Position numbers and translations under genes: made by a program
Part shown: positions 1 through 9,895 of the stretch, in pieces
How positions within the stretch are numbered: position 1 is the first letter of the stretch
How the letters are laid out: each line of letters opens with the position of its first letter
The notes under the pieces: model-generated
Database searches by the model: none
Told to the model about the DNA's origin: nothing
Seen by the model: the letters and a program-made list of their open reading frames with translations, nothing else
Assembly: GCA_022606425.2 (NCBI GenBank)
Contig: JAHDVF020001052.1
Span: 62,001-126,000, forward strand
Direction of reading: 5' to 3'
DNA length: 64,000 bases
From: Lepidostoma basale
Lineage: Eukaryota; Arthropoda; Insecta; Trichoptera; Lepidostomatidae

Positions 1-50
1 ACAACAGATTATTTAAATTAAAAAACTGTATATAATTCTATGCTATTGAT

Positions 51-115
51 TCTCATGACATGTGATAGGTGAAAGTCTATCGCAATTTTTATTGTCACGT
101 GAATTCTATCAGACC
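51..115 (-). repeat. SINE1 3' fragment
   Basis: This matches, on the minus strand, the tail of the tRNA-derived SINE seen complete at 38513-38700 (shared blocks GACATGTGATAGGT and ATTGTCACGTGAATTCTA). The tRNA-like head is missing, so it is a 5'-truncated copy. Confidence 0.7.
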
Positions 116-322
116 AAAATCAGCGTTTGATATTTTATACAATAATTTTAAATAAAAAACGACGTTTTTCATTTAATACTTTCAATCAAAAATAATTTCT
201 TCTATATTCACTATTACTTTGTGTTGCCTTAGTTGAAAAATAATTTAACCATTAATTGGATCGAAGGAAAATACTTTTCACTTGATATTATCCAGGTTCC
301 TATAGACCCAAATAAGTTAAAA

Positions 323-505
323 CTAACTAACCATCACGCCGTCTCCCCGAAGGGGTAGGCAGAAAGAATGGACTGCCACACTTTTCTTTCCTGACATATT
401 TTTCTCGCTTCCTCAACATTCATACATCGTGTCATGCACGCGCGTCGATTTCTCTGACTCCTCACATGGCCGACATTCAATATTTGATTTATTTGATCGT
501 GCAAA
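323..505 (-). mobile_element. LINE family A 3' end (RTE/CR1-like)
   Basis: The minus strand reads the C-terminal tail of the LINE family A protein (HDQIN..., a run of basic residues with RACMTRCMNVEEAR, then WxSILSAYPFGETA and stop), followed by a TTAG-type tail seen here as aactaactaacc. The same end occurs about 25 times in the window. It is 5'-truncated, as usual for LINE insertion. Confidence 0.8.
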
Positions 506-725
506 TAAGTATTACCCACTAAATCTTATAAAAACGGAATTAAAATATTTGTCAATGGAATGAAAAGAAAAATAATTCAGAAGAATTACGATAAATGATT
601 ATTTTTGGTGTATATTTTGTATCTCTCTATTAAAACATAATTATTTCAATTAATTTCTTGACGCCTAATTAAGTGTTGAAATCGATCTTTATCACTATGA
701 ATGGAATATTACGGAATAGTAAATA

Positions 726-998
726 TCATAATTTGCACCGTGAGTGTAAAACCGAAACAAGTGCAAATATACAGTTTGGAGATATGGGAGTTTAAAGACT
801 TCATATTGCTTGGAAAAACTGTTTTTTTTTTAATAAACCAATGATTTTCGGTTTATAGGTATATTACTTTAAACTGAAAATCATTGGTTTATTAAAAAAA
901 CAGTTTTTTCCAAGTAATATGAAGTCTTTAAACTCCCATATCTCCAAACTGTATATTTGCACTTGTTTCGGTTTTACACTCACGGTGCGATATGATCA
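726..998. repeat. Long foldback hairpin
   Basis: Two arms of about 110 bp are near-perfect inverted copies of each other. The outer ends read gcaccgtgagtg (from 735) and cactcacggtgc (to 988), around a short centre near 850-865. The flanks also pair partly (atcataa / atatgat). This is typical of a foldback or MITE-type element. No coding sequence is present. Confidence 0.8.
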
Positions 999-1150
999 CA
1001 TTTATTGTTTCTTGAAGAATGATGGAAGACTCAATATAACGTCTGTTTTCTATGTGTTTTATATTTAATGGGAAATGGCAAGGCGAAACATTTCATTTCT
1101 ATAAAATATAATAAAACTTATATTTATAAAACAGATGTTTTCACATAGTA
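999..1150 (+). repeat. Ribozyme-repeat family 5 relic
   Basis: Contains GGCAAGGCGAAACATTTC at about 1076-1094 and the downstream block ATAAAATATAATAAAACTT shared with the family 5 hammerhead repeats near 42400 and 62600. The upstream core box is lost, so no ribozyme can be drawn. Confidence 0.6.
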
Positions 1151-1479
1151 TTAATTTATATTAACTACTATGTAATTAATCTGACGTTGAGAAAGTAAGC
1201 ATATAGTTTTATCTCCTAATATGAAAAACCAATCTGCCTATGGTGATGCGTATGGGGAGAGCAATCAAACTGCTCAATATGATTAATTTATATTATATTA
1301 CTAAAAGAATGTTCAAGAAGTAATTTGGCCACCTAAGCGTGTATCTTCATTATTTTCTTATTAAATCAATTCTTTTAAGTTGATCCACAAATAATTTGAC
1401 ACACTTATTTCCTCCTTTAAACTATTTGCATTAAGGGTTATGTGTACTGATAAAACAACTTATAAAACTATCAATGAAA
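1151..1479. other. AT-rich sequence, nothing recognised
   Basis: No long open frame, tandem repeat or similarity to other parts of the window was seen. Confidence 0.5.
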
Positions 1480-1630
1480 CTAACTAAAAACTAACTAACC
1501 ATCACGCCGTCTCCCCGAAAGGGTAGGCAGAAAGAATGGACTGCCACACTTTAATCGATGCGGCACTCCATCCTTCTCTTTTCGCCATCGCGAGAGACGC
1601 GGTGTGATGGGTTGCGAACCTCATCGCCAA
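1480..1630 (-). repeat. SINE3 (LINE family A-tailed)
   Basis: On the minus strand a short head (GGCGATGAGGTTCGCAACCC, holding a pol III box B-like GGTTCGNAACCC) runs through an 'AGAAGGATGGAGTGCC' block into the 3' end of LINE family A (GTGTGGCAGTCCATTC, GGCGTGATGGTTAG). Other copies lie at 40785, 45355 and 50330. Borrowing a LINE 3' end is how many SINEs recruit the partner reverse transcriptase. Confidence 0.7.
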
Positions 1631-2204
1631 CTATCAATGAAAGGTATGTATAATAAATTACTGTATCTAAATAACATGTATTTTTTGCGAATACAGTATA
1701 TTTCTGTAATGTTTGTAATTTTTATTAAAATAAATGAAATGAAATAAAATGAAATGAAATATTATATAAATAGTTCAAGTACATTTTTTTTAAATAAAAA
1801 AATCCTTCTTATTTTTTATATAGATACGATTTTAATTTTTATGTTAAATTATTTATATCATTACTCTTCTCTTGCTGTTCTTCTACCAAGAAATTTCAAT
1901 AAACAACGTTAATATTTTTACAACACATTAAATTACCTCTAATATTCCTAGTTATATGAGAAATTGATTATGTTTAAAACCAATAAAATAATCTACTGTA
2001 ATCAAATAATCAAGTTTAAGATTAGAACCAAGGTTGTCTGCGTACAGGGAGGAATTCCCAAATGATGGATGATATTGAAGGTGAAGAAATGTCACGTACA
2101 TTATTACATCGTGCCATACAAACATATTAATTATTGTCATCTGTATTTCAATTAGATTTTGTTTAGAAATGCTAGCCAGTATTTAAGATGTATCATATCT
2201 TTCT
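1631..2204. other. AT-rich sequence with a short AAATG-type repeat
   Basis: A short pentamer repeat (aatga units) lies at 1731-1760. The 62-codon frame on the minus strand at 1952-2140 has no recognisable motif and I do not call it a gene. Confidence 0.5.
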
Positions 2205-2530
2205 TAACTAATTAACTAACTAACTGACCATCAGGCCATCTCTCCGAAGGAGTAGCTAAAGAGAATGGACCGGCACACTGCTCTTGCGTTGCATACCTTA
2301 CCATTCCTCAACTACTCACGTGGCCAACACTTAATTTATTATTGATTTGATCATGCCACTATATTTGCTCTGCCTTCATCTATTTCTTGGTCCGTTTACG
2401 TCGTTTACATATACTACTTTATCATTCTTTCATTCATAGTGTCAAAAACATTTTAATGACATTTTTTCACACTTTCATTCAAACCGCATTCACTTCTAAC
2501 ACATGAATTTGACACTTATTTCTTGTACAG
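2205..2530 (-). mobile_element. LINE family A fragment
   Basis: Starts with the inverted TTAG-type tail and the degenerate 3' end (catcaggccatctctccgaag), and continues with blocks matching other family A copies on the minus strand. Frames are broken by mutations. Confidence 0.6.
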
Positions 2531-3130
2531 ATTTACCTTACACTCATCTAAAAGATATTTTAATAGTTTTATTATATCAGCTGTATTAATGTATTGATTA
2601 ATATGTAATAATCAAATTAATATCTGCTGGATAAGCTATATCACACGAAAATGTCTGAGGGAGAGGTGTCTACTACGTTGTACATAATGAACATTCCCCG
2701 TGAGATCGGATTCCCAGTGGGCTTAAATCGAAGGCTGTCGTCCCGATTTATATTGTCTGAACGTCGGTATAGAGCGGTTACTGAATTAACCATGTTACGT
2801 GACGTAACTGCAAAACCAGGCATAAATAACAACTGTATATTTCGTAACAAATTATTTAAAAAAATAAAAACCTGGATTTATTCAAATAAATAAAATTGAA
2901 CATTGTATACTTATAACACTTTTTTGTGTTTCAGTTGACACAACCTTCTTCAATGCACAAATTTTAAATATGTTGTGTCACAACCGAAGCATGTCTGCGA
3001 ACAGTAAAATAAGGTGTTGTGAAAATACGAAGTTTAATTTTATTCCTTCAAATGTAAATCCATAACAAAAAGTGAAGGAATATGGAAGAAATAGAATTTC
3101 TATAAAGGAACTTATTGGACGCTAAGGCAA
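2531..3130. other. Single-copy stretch with an unassigned 80-codon frame
   Basis: The segment 2640-2830 is more GC-rich than its surroundings and open on the plus strand (2651-2893, 80 codons, starting MSEGEVSTTLYIMNIPREIG) and also on the minus strand (2641-2850). I do not recognise either product, and neither resembles other repeats here. It could be an isolated exon, an old element or chance. Confidence 0.2.
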
Positions 3131-3221
3131 TAACACTGTGGAATTCCATAGTAATATACTTAGGATATTAAAAATAACTTTGTTTAATCCACTTATTATT
3201 AAAAAAATATTAAAAAAACAC

Positions 3222-3252
3222 GACATGTTTCGGAAGATACCTCCATCTTCAG
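3222..3252 (-). ncRNA. Hammerhead ribozyme motif, family 3 (canonical core)
   Basis: The minus strand reads core box CUGAAGA, an extra U, a 5-bp stem II (GGAGG with CUUCC, loop UAU), GAAA, then a palindromic ACAUGU stem III and C17. Flanking stem I pairs ACAC with GUGU. All invariant hammerhead core positions are present. Stem III has no loop, so dimer action is expected. Not tested. Confidence 0.75.
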
Positions 3253-3273
3253 GTGTAAAAATACAATTATATT

Positions 3274-3304
3274 GAGAAGATGGAGGTATCCTCCGAAACA
3301 TGTC
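3274..3304 (+). ncRNA. Hammerhead-like motif, family 3 (decayed box)
   Basis: Stem II is perfect (GGAGG with CCUCC), followed by GAAA, ACAUGU and C17, but the first box reads GAGAAGA instead of CUGAAGA. Probably inactive. It is the inverted partner of 3222-3252. Confidence 0.55.
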
Positions 3305-3477
3305 GTATTTTTAAAAATTTTTTTTAATAATTAGTGGATTAAAGTTATCTTTAATTCCCTAAGTATATTTTTATATAGGAATATGGAAGAAATTCTAATC
3401 TTAATTTGTATTCAAACATAGGTAAAGAATAAACGAGAGAATAATGGTTTTAAAATTATACGTAATCATTTTAAATG

Positions 3478-3715
3478 GAAAAGGGAATCTGGGTAGGCCG
3501 CGGAAAACATGGCATAACCAAATAAGTCAGAGAATTACCAAAATGAGAATCTACAAAGTCAGACAAATAAACGAGCATGCGTGTCACAATGTATAAATTT
3601 GGAAGAAGCTCGAAAGGGATATCAGGATAGAACAGTGTGACGATCCATGCTCTCTGCCTACCCCGTACCCCTAACGAAAAACTGCTAAGTTAGTTATGAT
3701 AGTTAGTTAGTTAAT
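3478..3715 (+). mobile_element. LINE family A 3' end
   Basis: Begins near the GRPRKTW-coding block (GGCCGCGGAAAACATGGCA) and ends in gatagttagttagttaat, the family tail. The frame is interrupted. 5'-truncated. Confidence 0.75.
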
Positions 3716-4454
3716 GGACCAATTTAATAACTGTGGAGGAACTGTTTAGAACCACTACACCAGCTGACGAAACATGAAATACAAAATATTAAAAAGTTAA
3801 CATTATATACAAAAAGAAATAGATATTTCATACACTCTTAAATATATTTTAAAAAACTTAATGATTTTATGAAAAAAATGTAGTATAACAATATTTCAGA
3901 GCTTTACTTTGTACTAAACTGTTATTTTTCATAAGCCATCATTCACCCGAGACCTCACATTAGACGCACGTAGAGCAAAACAAGAAGTTACCACAATGAC
4001 ACATAATCTTCAAACAAAAGTAAAAATTTCCTGCCTTAAAGAAATATCACATAAATCTTTTTTTATCCTTGCGAAGGCCTTGGAGAGCAATTTCCACATA
4101 ACGTTTTGACAGAAGCCTTGGAAATTGGCCAAATGCTCGCCTCATGGAGTGTAATTTCAAAACCTTGATACGAGAAATAAACTAATCTACATAATTTGTC
4201 AGTACGTACTGCGTACAAGCTTGGCGATTGTTTATTAAAATGTTTCTAAAAGCAAAACTTATAATTTTGCGAAATTTAATAGTTATTTAGTTTAATATGC
4301 CAAGTTTTAGATTGCTATTCTGTTAATGACTCTTTAAATAGTTTGAGTCGTATGAGAGAGTTTGCAATATTTCTTGTCTTATTTCATTATAAAACTTATA
4401 ATTTTCGTTGGAATTGGTTCATTTTCACCATTCATTGTCATTACAGTTACTTTA
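3716..4454. other. AT-rich sequence, nothing recognised
   Basis: No open frame above 60 codons with a plausible product and no match to other repeats in the window was seen. Confidence 0.5.
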
Positions 4455-4685
4455 AATGTCTAACTTAGAAATCATAATCTAGAATATTTTGTTAATATTT
4501 TGTGATAAACTATGAGTTGGCTAACCTAACCTAACCTAACCTAACCTAACCTAACCTTACTTAGAAATCGTAATCTAGAATATTTTGTAATAAACTATGA
4601 GTTGGCTAACCTAACCTAACCTAACCTAACCTAACTTAGAAATCGTAATCTAGAATATTTTGTTAATATTTTGTGATAAACTATG
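4455..4685. repeat. Tandem repeat containing interstitial TTAGG blocks
   Basis: Three successive copies of a unit made of 'tagaaatcgtaatctagaat ... aaactatgagttggc', the first two ending in (CCTAA)n at 4519-4557 and 4605-4636. CCTAA/TTAGG is the insect telomere pentamer. Its place inside a diverged tandem unit suggests an old repeat rather than a chromosome end. Confidence 0.85.
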
Positions 4686-4865
4686 AGTTGGCAAATTTTG
4701 TATGTAGTTACTTTTTGTTATTCTAATTCAATTAGAAAAAATTAAGTGCATTTTACTTATTTGTATATAAGTAAAAGTTGGCAAATTTTGTATGTAGTTA
4801 TTTTTTGGTATTCTAATTCAATTAGAAAAAAATAAGTGCATTTTACTTATTTGTATATAAGTAAA
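4686..4865. repeat. 90-bp direct tandem repeat, two copies
   Basis: The block starting agttggcaaattttgtatg at 4686 recurs at 4776 with few differences; the period is exactly 90 bp. Copy one starts with the last part of the preceding TTAGG tandem unit, so the two arrays overlap. Confidence 0.85.
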
Positions 4866-5059
4866 TGATTGCAGCAAAAAATATTAAATTATGGTAGTGA
4901 TTTAGAGAATAGAATATTTGCCTCTGGTCCAGGCAGATTGGATTTAAGTTTGCACACGAGCTGGTCCCATCTTCATTATAATGAGATATTTTTTCTGTTA
5001 ATCGTATGTATATCATCGTATTTTATATGTATGAAAAAATACGATTATAATCGTACGAT

Positions 5060-5850
5060 TCCAAGTATGTCTTGACCACTTTCGCAACATGGGGTCGAGC
5101 ATTGTCATGCTGTAAAATCACTTTATCATGTCTCTCGTTGTATTGCGGCCGTTTGTCTTTCAATGCTCGGCTCAAACGCATTTATTGCGTTCGATAACGA
5201 TCGCCTGTAATTGTTTCAGTCGGTTTTAACAACTCATAATACACTACGTCGAGCTGGTCCCACCAAATACTGAGCATAACCTTGGAACCGTGAATATTCG
5301 GTTTGGCCGTCGACGTGGAAGCATGGCCGGGATATCCCCATGATTTTCTGCGCTTGGGATTATCGTAATGAACCCATTTCTCGTCCCCAGTCACAATACG
5401 ATGCAGAAATCCCTTCCGTCTTTGCCTTGCAAGCAGCTGTTCACAAACACACAAACGCCGTTCAACATCTCTCGGCTTCCACTCGTACGGCACCCAATTT
5501 CCTTGTTTCTGAATCATTCCCATGACTTTCAGGCGTCTTGAAATGGCTGGTTGCGTCACTCCCAATGATCCTGCCAATTCTTGTTGCGTTTGACACGAGT
5601 CTTGATCAAGTAATGCCTCCAATTCTGCATCTTCGAAAACCTTCTCTCTTCCACCGCCTTGCTGGTCTTCGACGTTAAAATCACCGTTCTTGTAGCGTTG
5701 AAACCACTCTCGGCACGTTCTTTCACTAATAGCGGCCTCACCATAGGTATTTGAGAGCATTCGATGAGCCTCAGCCGCAGATTTCTTCATATTAAAGCAT
5801 AAAATTAAAACCTCCCGCAAATGACGAGAATTTGGCTCGTAAGCTGACAT
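5060..5850 (-). pseudogene. Mariner (DD34D-type) transposase, broken
   Basis: The minus strand encodes the N-terminal helix-turn-helix half (SERTCREWFQRYKNGDF; TQQELAGSLGVTQPAISRRL), the WVPYEW linker and the first catalytic motif TGDEKWVHYDN. The first open stretch is 222 codons (5850 to 5182) and ends at TAA. The same frame continues after the stop as MRLSRALK and on to HDNARPHVA, which carries the second catalytic Asp, so this is a nonsense mutation and not the true end. Homology stops near 5070, before the YSPD-type third catalytic motif, so the protein is about two-thirds of the usual ~345 residues. Non-functional. Confidence 0.9.
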
Positions 5851-6023
5851 GTTTAATCGGGAATAACTTTATGATGCAGACACAAATCGACTAATATTTC
5901 GATGGCGTTATGTTTACAAATACTTAAGCTTATTGTATGACATCTATGATATATTTATTCCAACTACCACTTACTGCTACTGCCATCTATTGCAAAACGG
6001 CGGAAGCAAAGTTATACACCTAA
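5851..6023 (-). mobile_element. Mariner 5' UTR and terminal inverted repeat
   Basis: Read on the minus strand from about 6023, the sequence TAGGTGTATAACTTTGC with CTTCCGCCG is mariner-type terminal repeat sequence, next to a TA. It lies 170 bp upstream of the transposase start, a normal spacing. The opposite terminal repeat is absent because the element is truncated near 5060. Confidence 0.7.
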
Positions 6024-6364
6024 TAATATTTAGGAAAAATTATTAAATCGTTTTTTTACGCAATACACATAAAATATACGATATTTAACACATTTATATA
6101 ATTATCAAAAATCACACTCTTCATCTTACACTCTTTCTTAATAAATAAAAGACAATTTATTCACAATCTGACTTGAACCGGAAATTTTCTCTACCCACAA
6201 TGCTTTAACAAATGAAGTTATACCTATATATAATTTAAGTTTCAATCCTAGGGAATGGTTTGCAGAAAGTTTGGTGGTCCTTTCCTTTCACGCGATGAAG
6301 CATTTTGGGACTTTTATAATACGTCAATTTTATGGTTATTAATTTAATTCAAATGAAATATATA
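6024..6364. other. AT-rich sequence, nothing recognised
   Basis: No repeat match or convincing reading frame. Confidence 0.45.
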
Positions 6365-6409
6365 CGTGTCTGTTTCCTTTTTTTATATACTATTAAAATT
6401 ACATATCAT

Positions 6410-6439
6410 ACATATTTCGGACAACCAGTCCTTCTTTAG
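6410..6439 (-). ncRNA. Hammerhead-like motif, family 3b
   Basis: Minus strand: box CUAAAGA (G5 changed to A), extra A, GGAC/GUCC stem II, GAAA, then AUAUGU. The G5 change and the broken stem III palindrome make it probably inactive. Confidence 0.5.
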
Positions 6440-6527
6440 TGATACATATCATAACATCTGTCAAAATTGATCATATTTGTAAACAATTTTATAATATTTT
6501 AAATATGTATCTTTATAATATGTATCA

Positions 6528-6558
6528 TTGAAGAAGGACTGGTTGTCCGAAACATGTC
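6528..6558 (+). ncRNA. Hammerhead-like motif, family 3b (C3U)
   Basis: Box UUGAAGA (C3 changed to U, G8 kept), extra A, perfect GGAC/GUCC stem II with a 5-nt loop, GAAA, palindromic ACAUGU, C17. Flanks form a 6-bp stem I (GUAUCA with UGAUAU). Everything but position 3 fits a working type I hammerhead. Confidence 0.65.
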
Positions 6559-6620
6559 TGATATATAATTTAAATAGTGTTGTATGTACAAAGTATATAA
6601 AAAAAGAAAAAGACATATAA

Positions 6621-7582
6621 AACATCTACAACACAAAGTATGGCGAACACACAAGAAATATATATATGACTTATATATAATAATTAACCCGGACGCTAGT
6701 TTTGTAAATATATGTTATTCTCTCAATAATTAATTTTAAAAAGGCACTGTGTTCGTTAATCGCTCCATTGATAATATTTAACTGACAAAGAAATTACGCG
6801 TAGATTCCACACACCACAAGATTCACCATGATACATCATGTCACCTCACATCAGCCATACGACCGCAGTGACAAAGTTCTGTTGTCACGTCAGAGGTGAC
6901 TTAGGTCCGTTAAGGGTTAATACTTGTTAATCGCGTAGTTGTGGGATTCATAACTAAATCATATTGTAAACTATTCTACATATTCACTTGCCTCCAGATT
7001 TCATTTCTAGGAATGTACGAGTATAAGGAAAATTATTTGATTTCGAAATGTACAAAACCCTCCACAAAATAGAGTATTATATTCTCAATAATTCACCGAA
7101 TGGCAAGCGGTGGGAATATTTGACATTCAAAATATCGTAAGTAAATTTCAATAGAAAATTGAATTGAATTTTGGAATATCTTCTTCCCTTACAGAGGGCG
7201 CGACACGACAGTTAGACGTTCTATTCATCTCTGTTACGGTATGCAGATTGCCTATACACTAGGTGCAGCAAGTATTTTTCAATTTACTTATAAATGACGC
7301 TAAAAAGATATAAATATCTTATTGAAATATGATACTTACTCTAATAAGCGAAAAGAAGGATCTCTAAAAAATAAAGGAATCCGTCGTTAAGTTAACAATT
7401 GTACGAAGTCTTTATTATACTCTAAGCTAACAATGGAAAATGCTTCAAAAATACTCAGACTTCTTTTATTGTGTTACAAGTGTGTTTGAAATATTTCTAA
7501 TAATGAATTACGCCTCTAACGCGATGTTTGATTACATATACATTCATTTTTTACAATATATTAGATTTTCTCCAAGTAAGTA
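6621..7582. other. Mostly single-copy AT-rich sequence
   Basis: No coding potential seen. A GC-richer patch near 7195-7260 matches nothing else in the window. Confidence 0.45.
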
Positions 7583-7945
7583 AAACTTACTACCATCACG
7601 CCATCTCCTCGAAGGTGTGGGTAAAAATTATCGACCACCACACTGTTCTTTCCTGATATACTTTTCTCGCTTCCTCATCATTCAAACATCGTGCCATTCA
7701 CGCACGTTGATTTCTCTGACTCCTCACGTGACCGACATAACATATTTTATTGACTTGATCTAACCAAGATTTCCTCGGTCTACCTCTATTTACAATTCCG
7801 TTTAAGTGTGTTCAAATCATCTTCGTGGGATTATTTTGTTCATTCAAACCGCATTCACTTCTCATATTTCCATTTGACAATTAATCATATACAGATTTAT
7901 CTCTCTTTCGTCTAAGGAATCTTATTTTCACTGCATTCATTCTAT
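7583..7945 (-). mobile_element. LINE family A fragment
   Basis: Minus-strand copy beginning at the tail (ccatcacgccatctcc) and running into the GRPRKTW and earlier blocks. Several substitutions break the frame. Confidence 0.7.
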
Positions 7946-7949
7946 TACC

Positions 7950-8060
7950 GGAGATCGACGTCTCTCATATTAGTGAAAGTACGTTCAGAAGACAAATACT
8001 CTTGACTTTAGAGAGTATCTTGTCTTCCTAATGTCGAAACATCTCTCATGCGTATTTGAT
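7950..8060. repeat. Hairpin-bearing repeat shared with 26740-27300
   Basis: A stem pairs AAGACAAATACTCT with AGAGTATCTTGTCTT (about 7998-8035). The same sequence, inverted, is found split around an insertion at 26740-27300. Function unknown. Confidence 0.65.
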
Positions 8061-8859
8061 ATAAAATTTGTACAGACAGTGATTTCAGTATACAAAAACA
8101 AACACATAGAGACAATAAAACAAGGGCAATTACATGCTACCACAAATATTATATATCAACTAACAGAAGGCTAAATATATTAGAATAATAAGGTAATATT
8201 TTAATGAGTCAGATAGAAAAACAGTAATACTAATAAAAATGAATAATTGAAATTGAAATATAATATAAAAATATTACATTTTACCTATACTCAATATATT
8301 GCCTTCAGCGTTAATGTTGTTTGTTATGTCTGTTGAGATAATAAACTTATATAATTTGATTTAATTTGATTATACATAAGTTAGTATACTTAGTTCGAAA
8401 TATATTTTTTTACATCTTTTGAGTATTATTCATATTATTCAGCGTGTTATTCAATGTTATTAAATAAATATATTTTACATTTATAATCTGAAAGGACAAT
8501 TTTTAGATTTCAAAAAGTATTTTCCATTTCATTTCAATTCAATTTGTATCGAAATATTTCAATGCGATTATTTAGATAAAAAAAGCCTATTGAAGTCGAG
8601 TTATTCCAAACATTGGTTTTGACAATCTATTATAGAAAGCCAGTAAAAATAAATTCGTCATTGTTGGGTATAACAATGGGACATATTTCCCGACGGGAAT
8701 CGAAAAACTACCGTAGGACAAAAAACGTTTTTTTTTTATCTAGATAGCAAAATAGAAGTTTTTCAATAGCATTTCCATTTGTTAGTGATTCCTGAAAATG
8801 ATTTTTTTAAATGTCAAAATAACGTTATCAAATTAAATAATAAATTGTTATCTATTAAA
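8061..8859. other. AT-rich sequence, nothing recognised
   Basis: No repeat or gene signal seen. Confidence 0.45.
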
Positions 8860-9320
8860 ATATAATATTATATAATTCTTCTCCGGCGCTACAACCCTTG
8901 GTGGGTCTTAGCCTCTTCCAAGAAACGTCTCCATCCGCCACCTCACAGTCTTGTTTCCCCAAGACCTGACAGTCTGCCACGGCATCATCTAACCATTGCA
9001 GTCTCAGCCTGCTAACCCTTCTTCGCCCTACTGGATTGTCATACAACACTATTTTGGGGAGCTCCAGATCCCCCATGCGGTGCAAGTTCCCTAGCCAGCG
9101 CAGTTTGTTAATCTTTATAAACTTGACCACGCTGACATCCTGGTATAGATCGTAGAGCTCTGTGTTGTATCTCCTTCTCTACTATCCTTAATGAGTCCGA
9201 AGGTTCTGTGGACGATCTTCCTTTCAAAACAGTGAATCTTTAATTCATCACGTTTAGTGAGTGTCCAAGTCTCCGAGGCATATATTAGAACTGGTCTAAT
9301 CAGCGTTTTATACATAGTAG
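8860..9320 (-). mobile_element. LINE ORF2 C-terminal fragment (another family)
   Basis: Two overlapping minus-strand frames (9315-9115, then 9130-8855) encode YKTLIRPVLIYASETWTLTK, then a frameshift, then INKLRWLGNLHRMGD and later SWKRL. The order 'RPVL.Y..E.W', 'LRW.G...RM', 'RLQWLDD' is the conserved region just after the reverse transcriptase in RTE/CR1-like LINEs. Frameshifted and truncated. Confidence 0.8.
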
Positions 9321-9754
9321 TCGTTTTATACGATCTAAAAATTTATTAACTTCTTATAAATCGTTTCATTTTTCATACGCATTGGGTAAAAGTAATTTTT
9401 TACCCGAATAATTTAATCTTTGATATCCAGTTAATTAAAATTTAGATTGATCCGTTACGAAATGTGTTTGAACGCTTAAATGATGGAAAAAAAGTATATT
9501 TGTACTTAATTTATCCAAGTAAGTACTTTATTCGTTATTTTATATAAGCTCATTTCTGTGTAATTAAAAATTGTGTAACTTACTAATTAAGAATAATATT
9601 AGAACAAGCTATAATAAAAAATTTAAAAATCTGATAATGAATATTTTGAAGATTTTGGTAAATCACTCAACTAAGTAACCATGATCGATTTAATTTCTAT
9701 CATATTTTTACAACATAACAGATAAGATAAAAACATCATTTGTATCAAAATTTA
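9321..9754. other. AT-rich sequence, nothing recognised
   Basis: No supported feature. Confidence 0.45.
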
Positions 9755-9863
9755 TTGTGTCTTGAACAATGATGTAATACTTCATATACAATAGTTAGTA
9801 GTAATTAAAACGTCTGTTTTTTTAGAAGTTTTATGATATTTCATGGGTGTGACATAGCATTGC
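9755..9863. repeat. Ribozyme-repeat family 5, one arm
   Basis: Carries the family 5 arm blocks acaatgatgtaatacttcat and aaaacgtctgttttt, then breaks off at gacatagcattgcc exactly where a TTAGG block begins. The ribozyme core is missing. Confidence 0.5.
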
Positions 9864-9895
9864 CCTAACCTAACCTAACCTAACCTAACCTAACC
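9864..9895. repeat. Interstitial TTAGG telomere-type repeat
   Basis: About six CCTAA units in a row on the plus strand, joined directly to a broken ribozyme-repeat arm. This may be a scar of break repair or of a telomere-targeting element. Confidence 0.85.

Larger units (their letters stand above)
3138..3382. repeat. Hammerhead repeat family 3, inverted pair
   Basis: Two inverted arms: left block ccatagtaatatacttagg near 3147 and right block ccctaagtatatttttata near 3357, each with a hammerhead motif reading outward (3222-3252 minus, 3274-3304 plus). A short centre (about 3261-3273) separates them. Confidence 0.75.
6365..6620. repeat. Hammerhead repeat family 3b, inverted pair
   Basis: Inverted arms (tttttttatatacta near 6380; tatataaaaaaagaaaaaga near 6594) with outward hammerhead motifs at 6410-6439 (minus) and 6528-6558 (plus). 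Confidence 0.7.

Noticed and set aside
4519..4636. Chromosome end (telomere)
   Set aside because: The TTAGG blocks are short, embedded in diverged tandem units and followed by more than 59 kb with a conserved gene.
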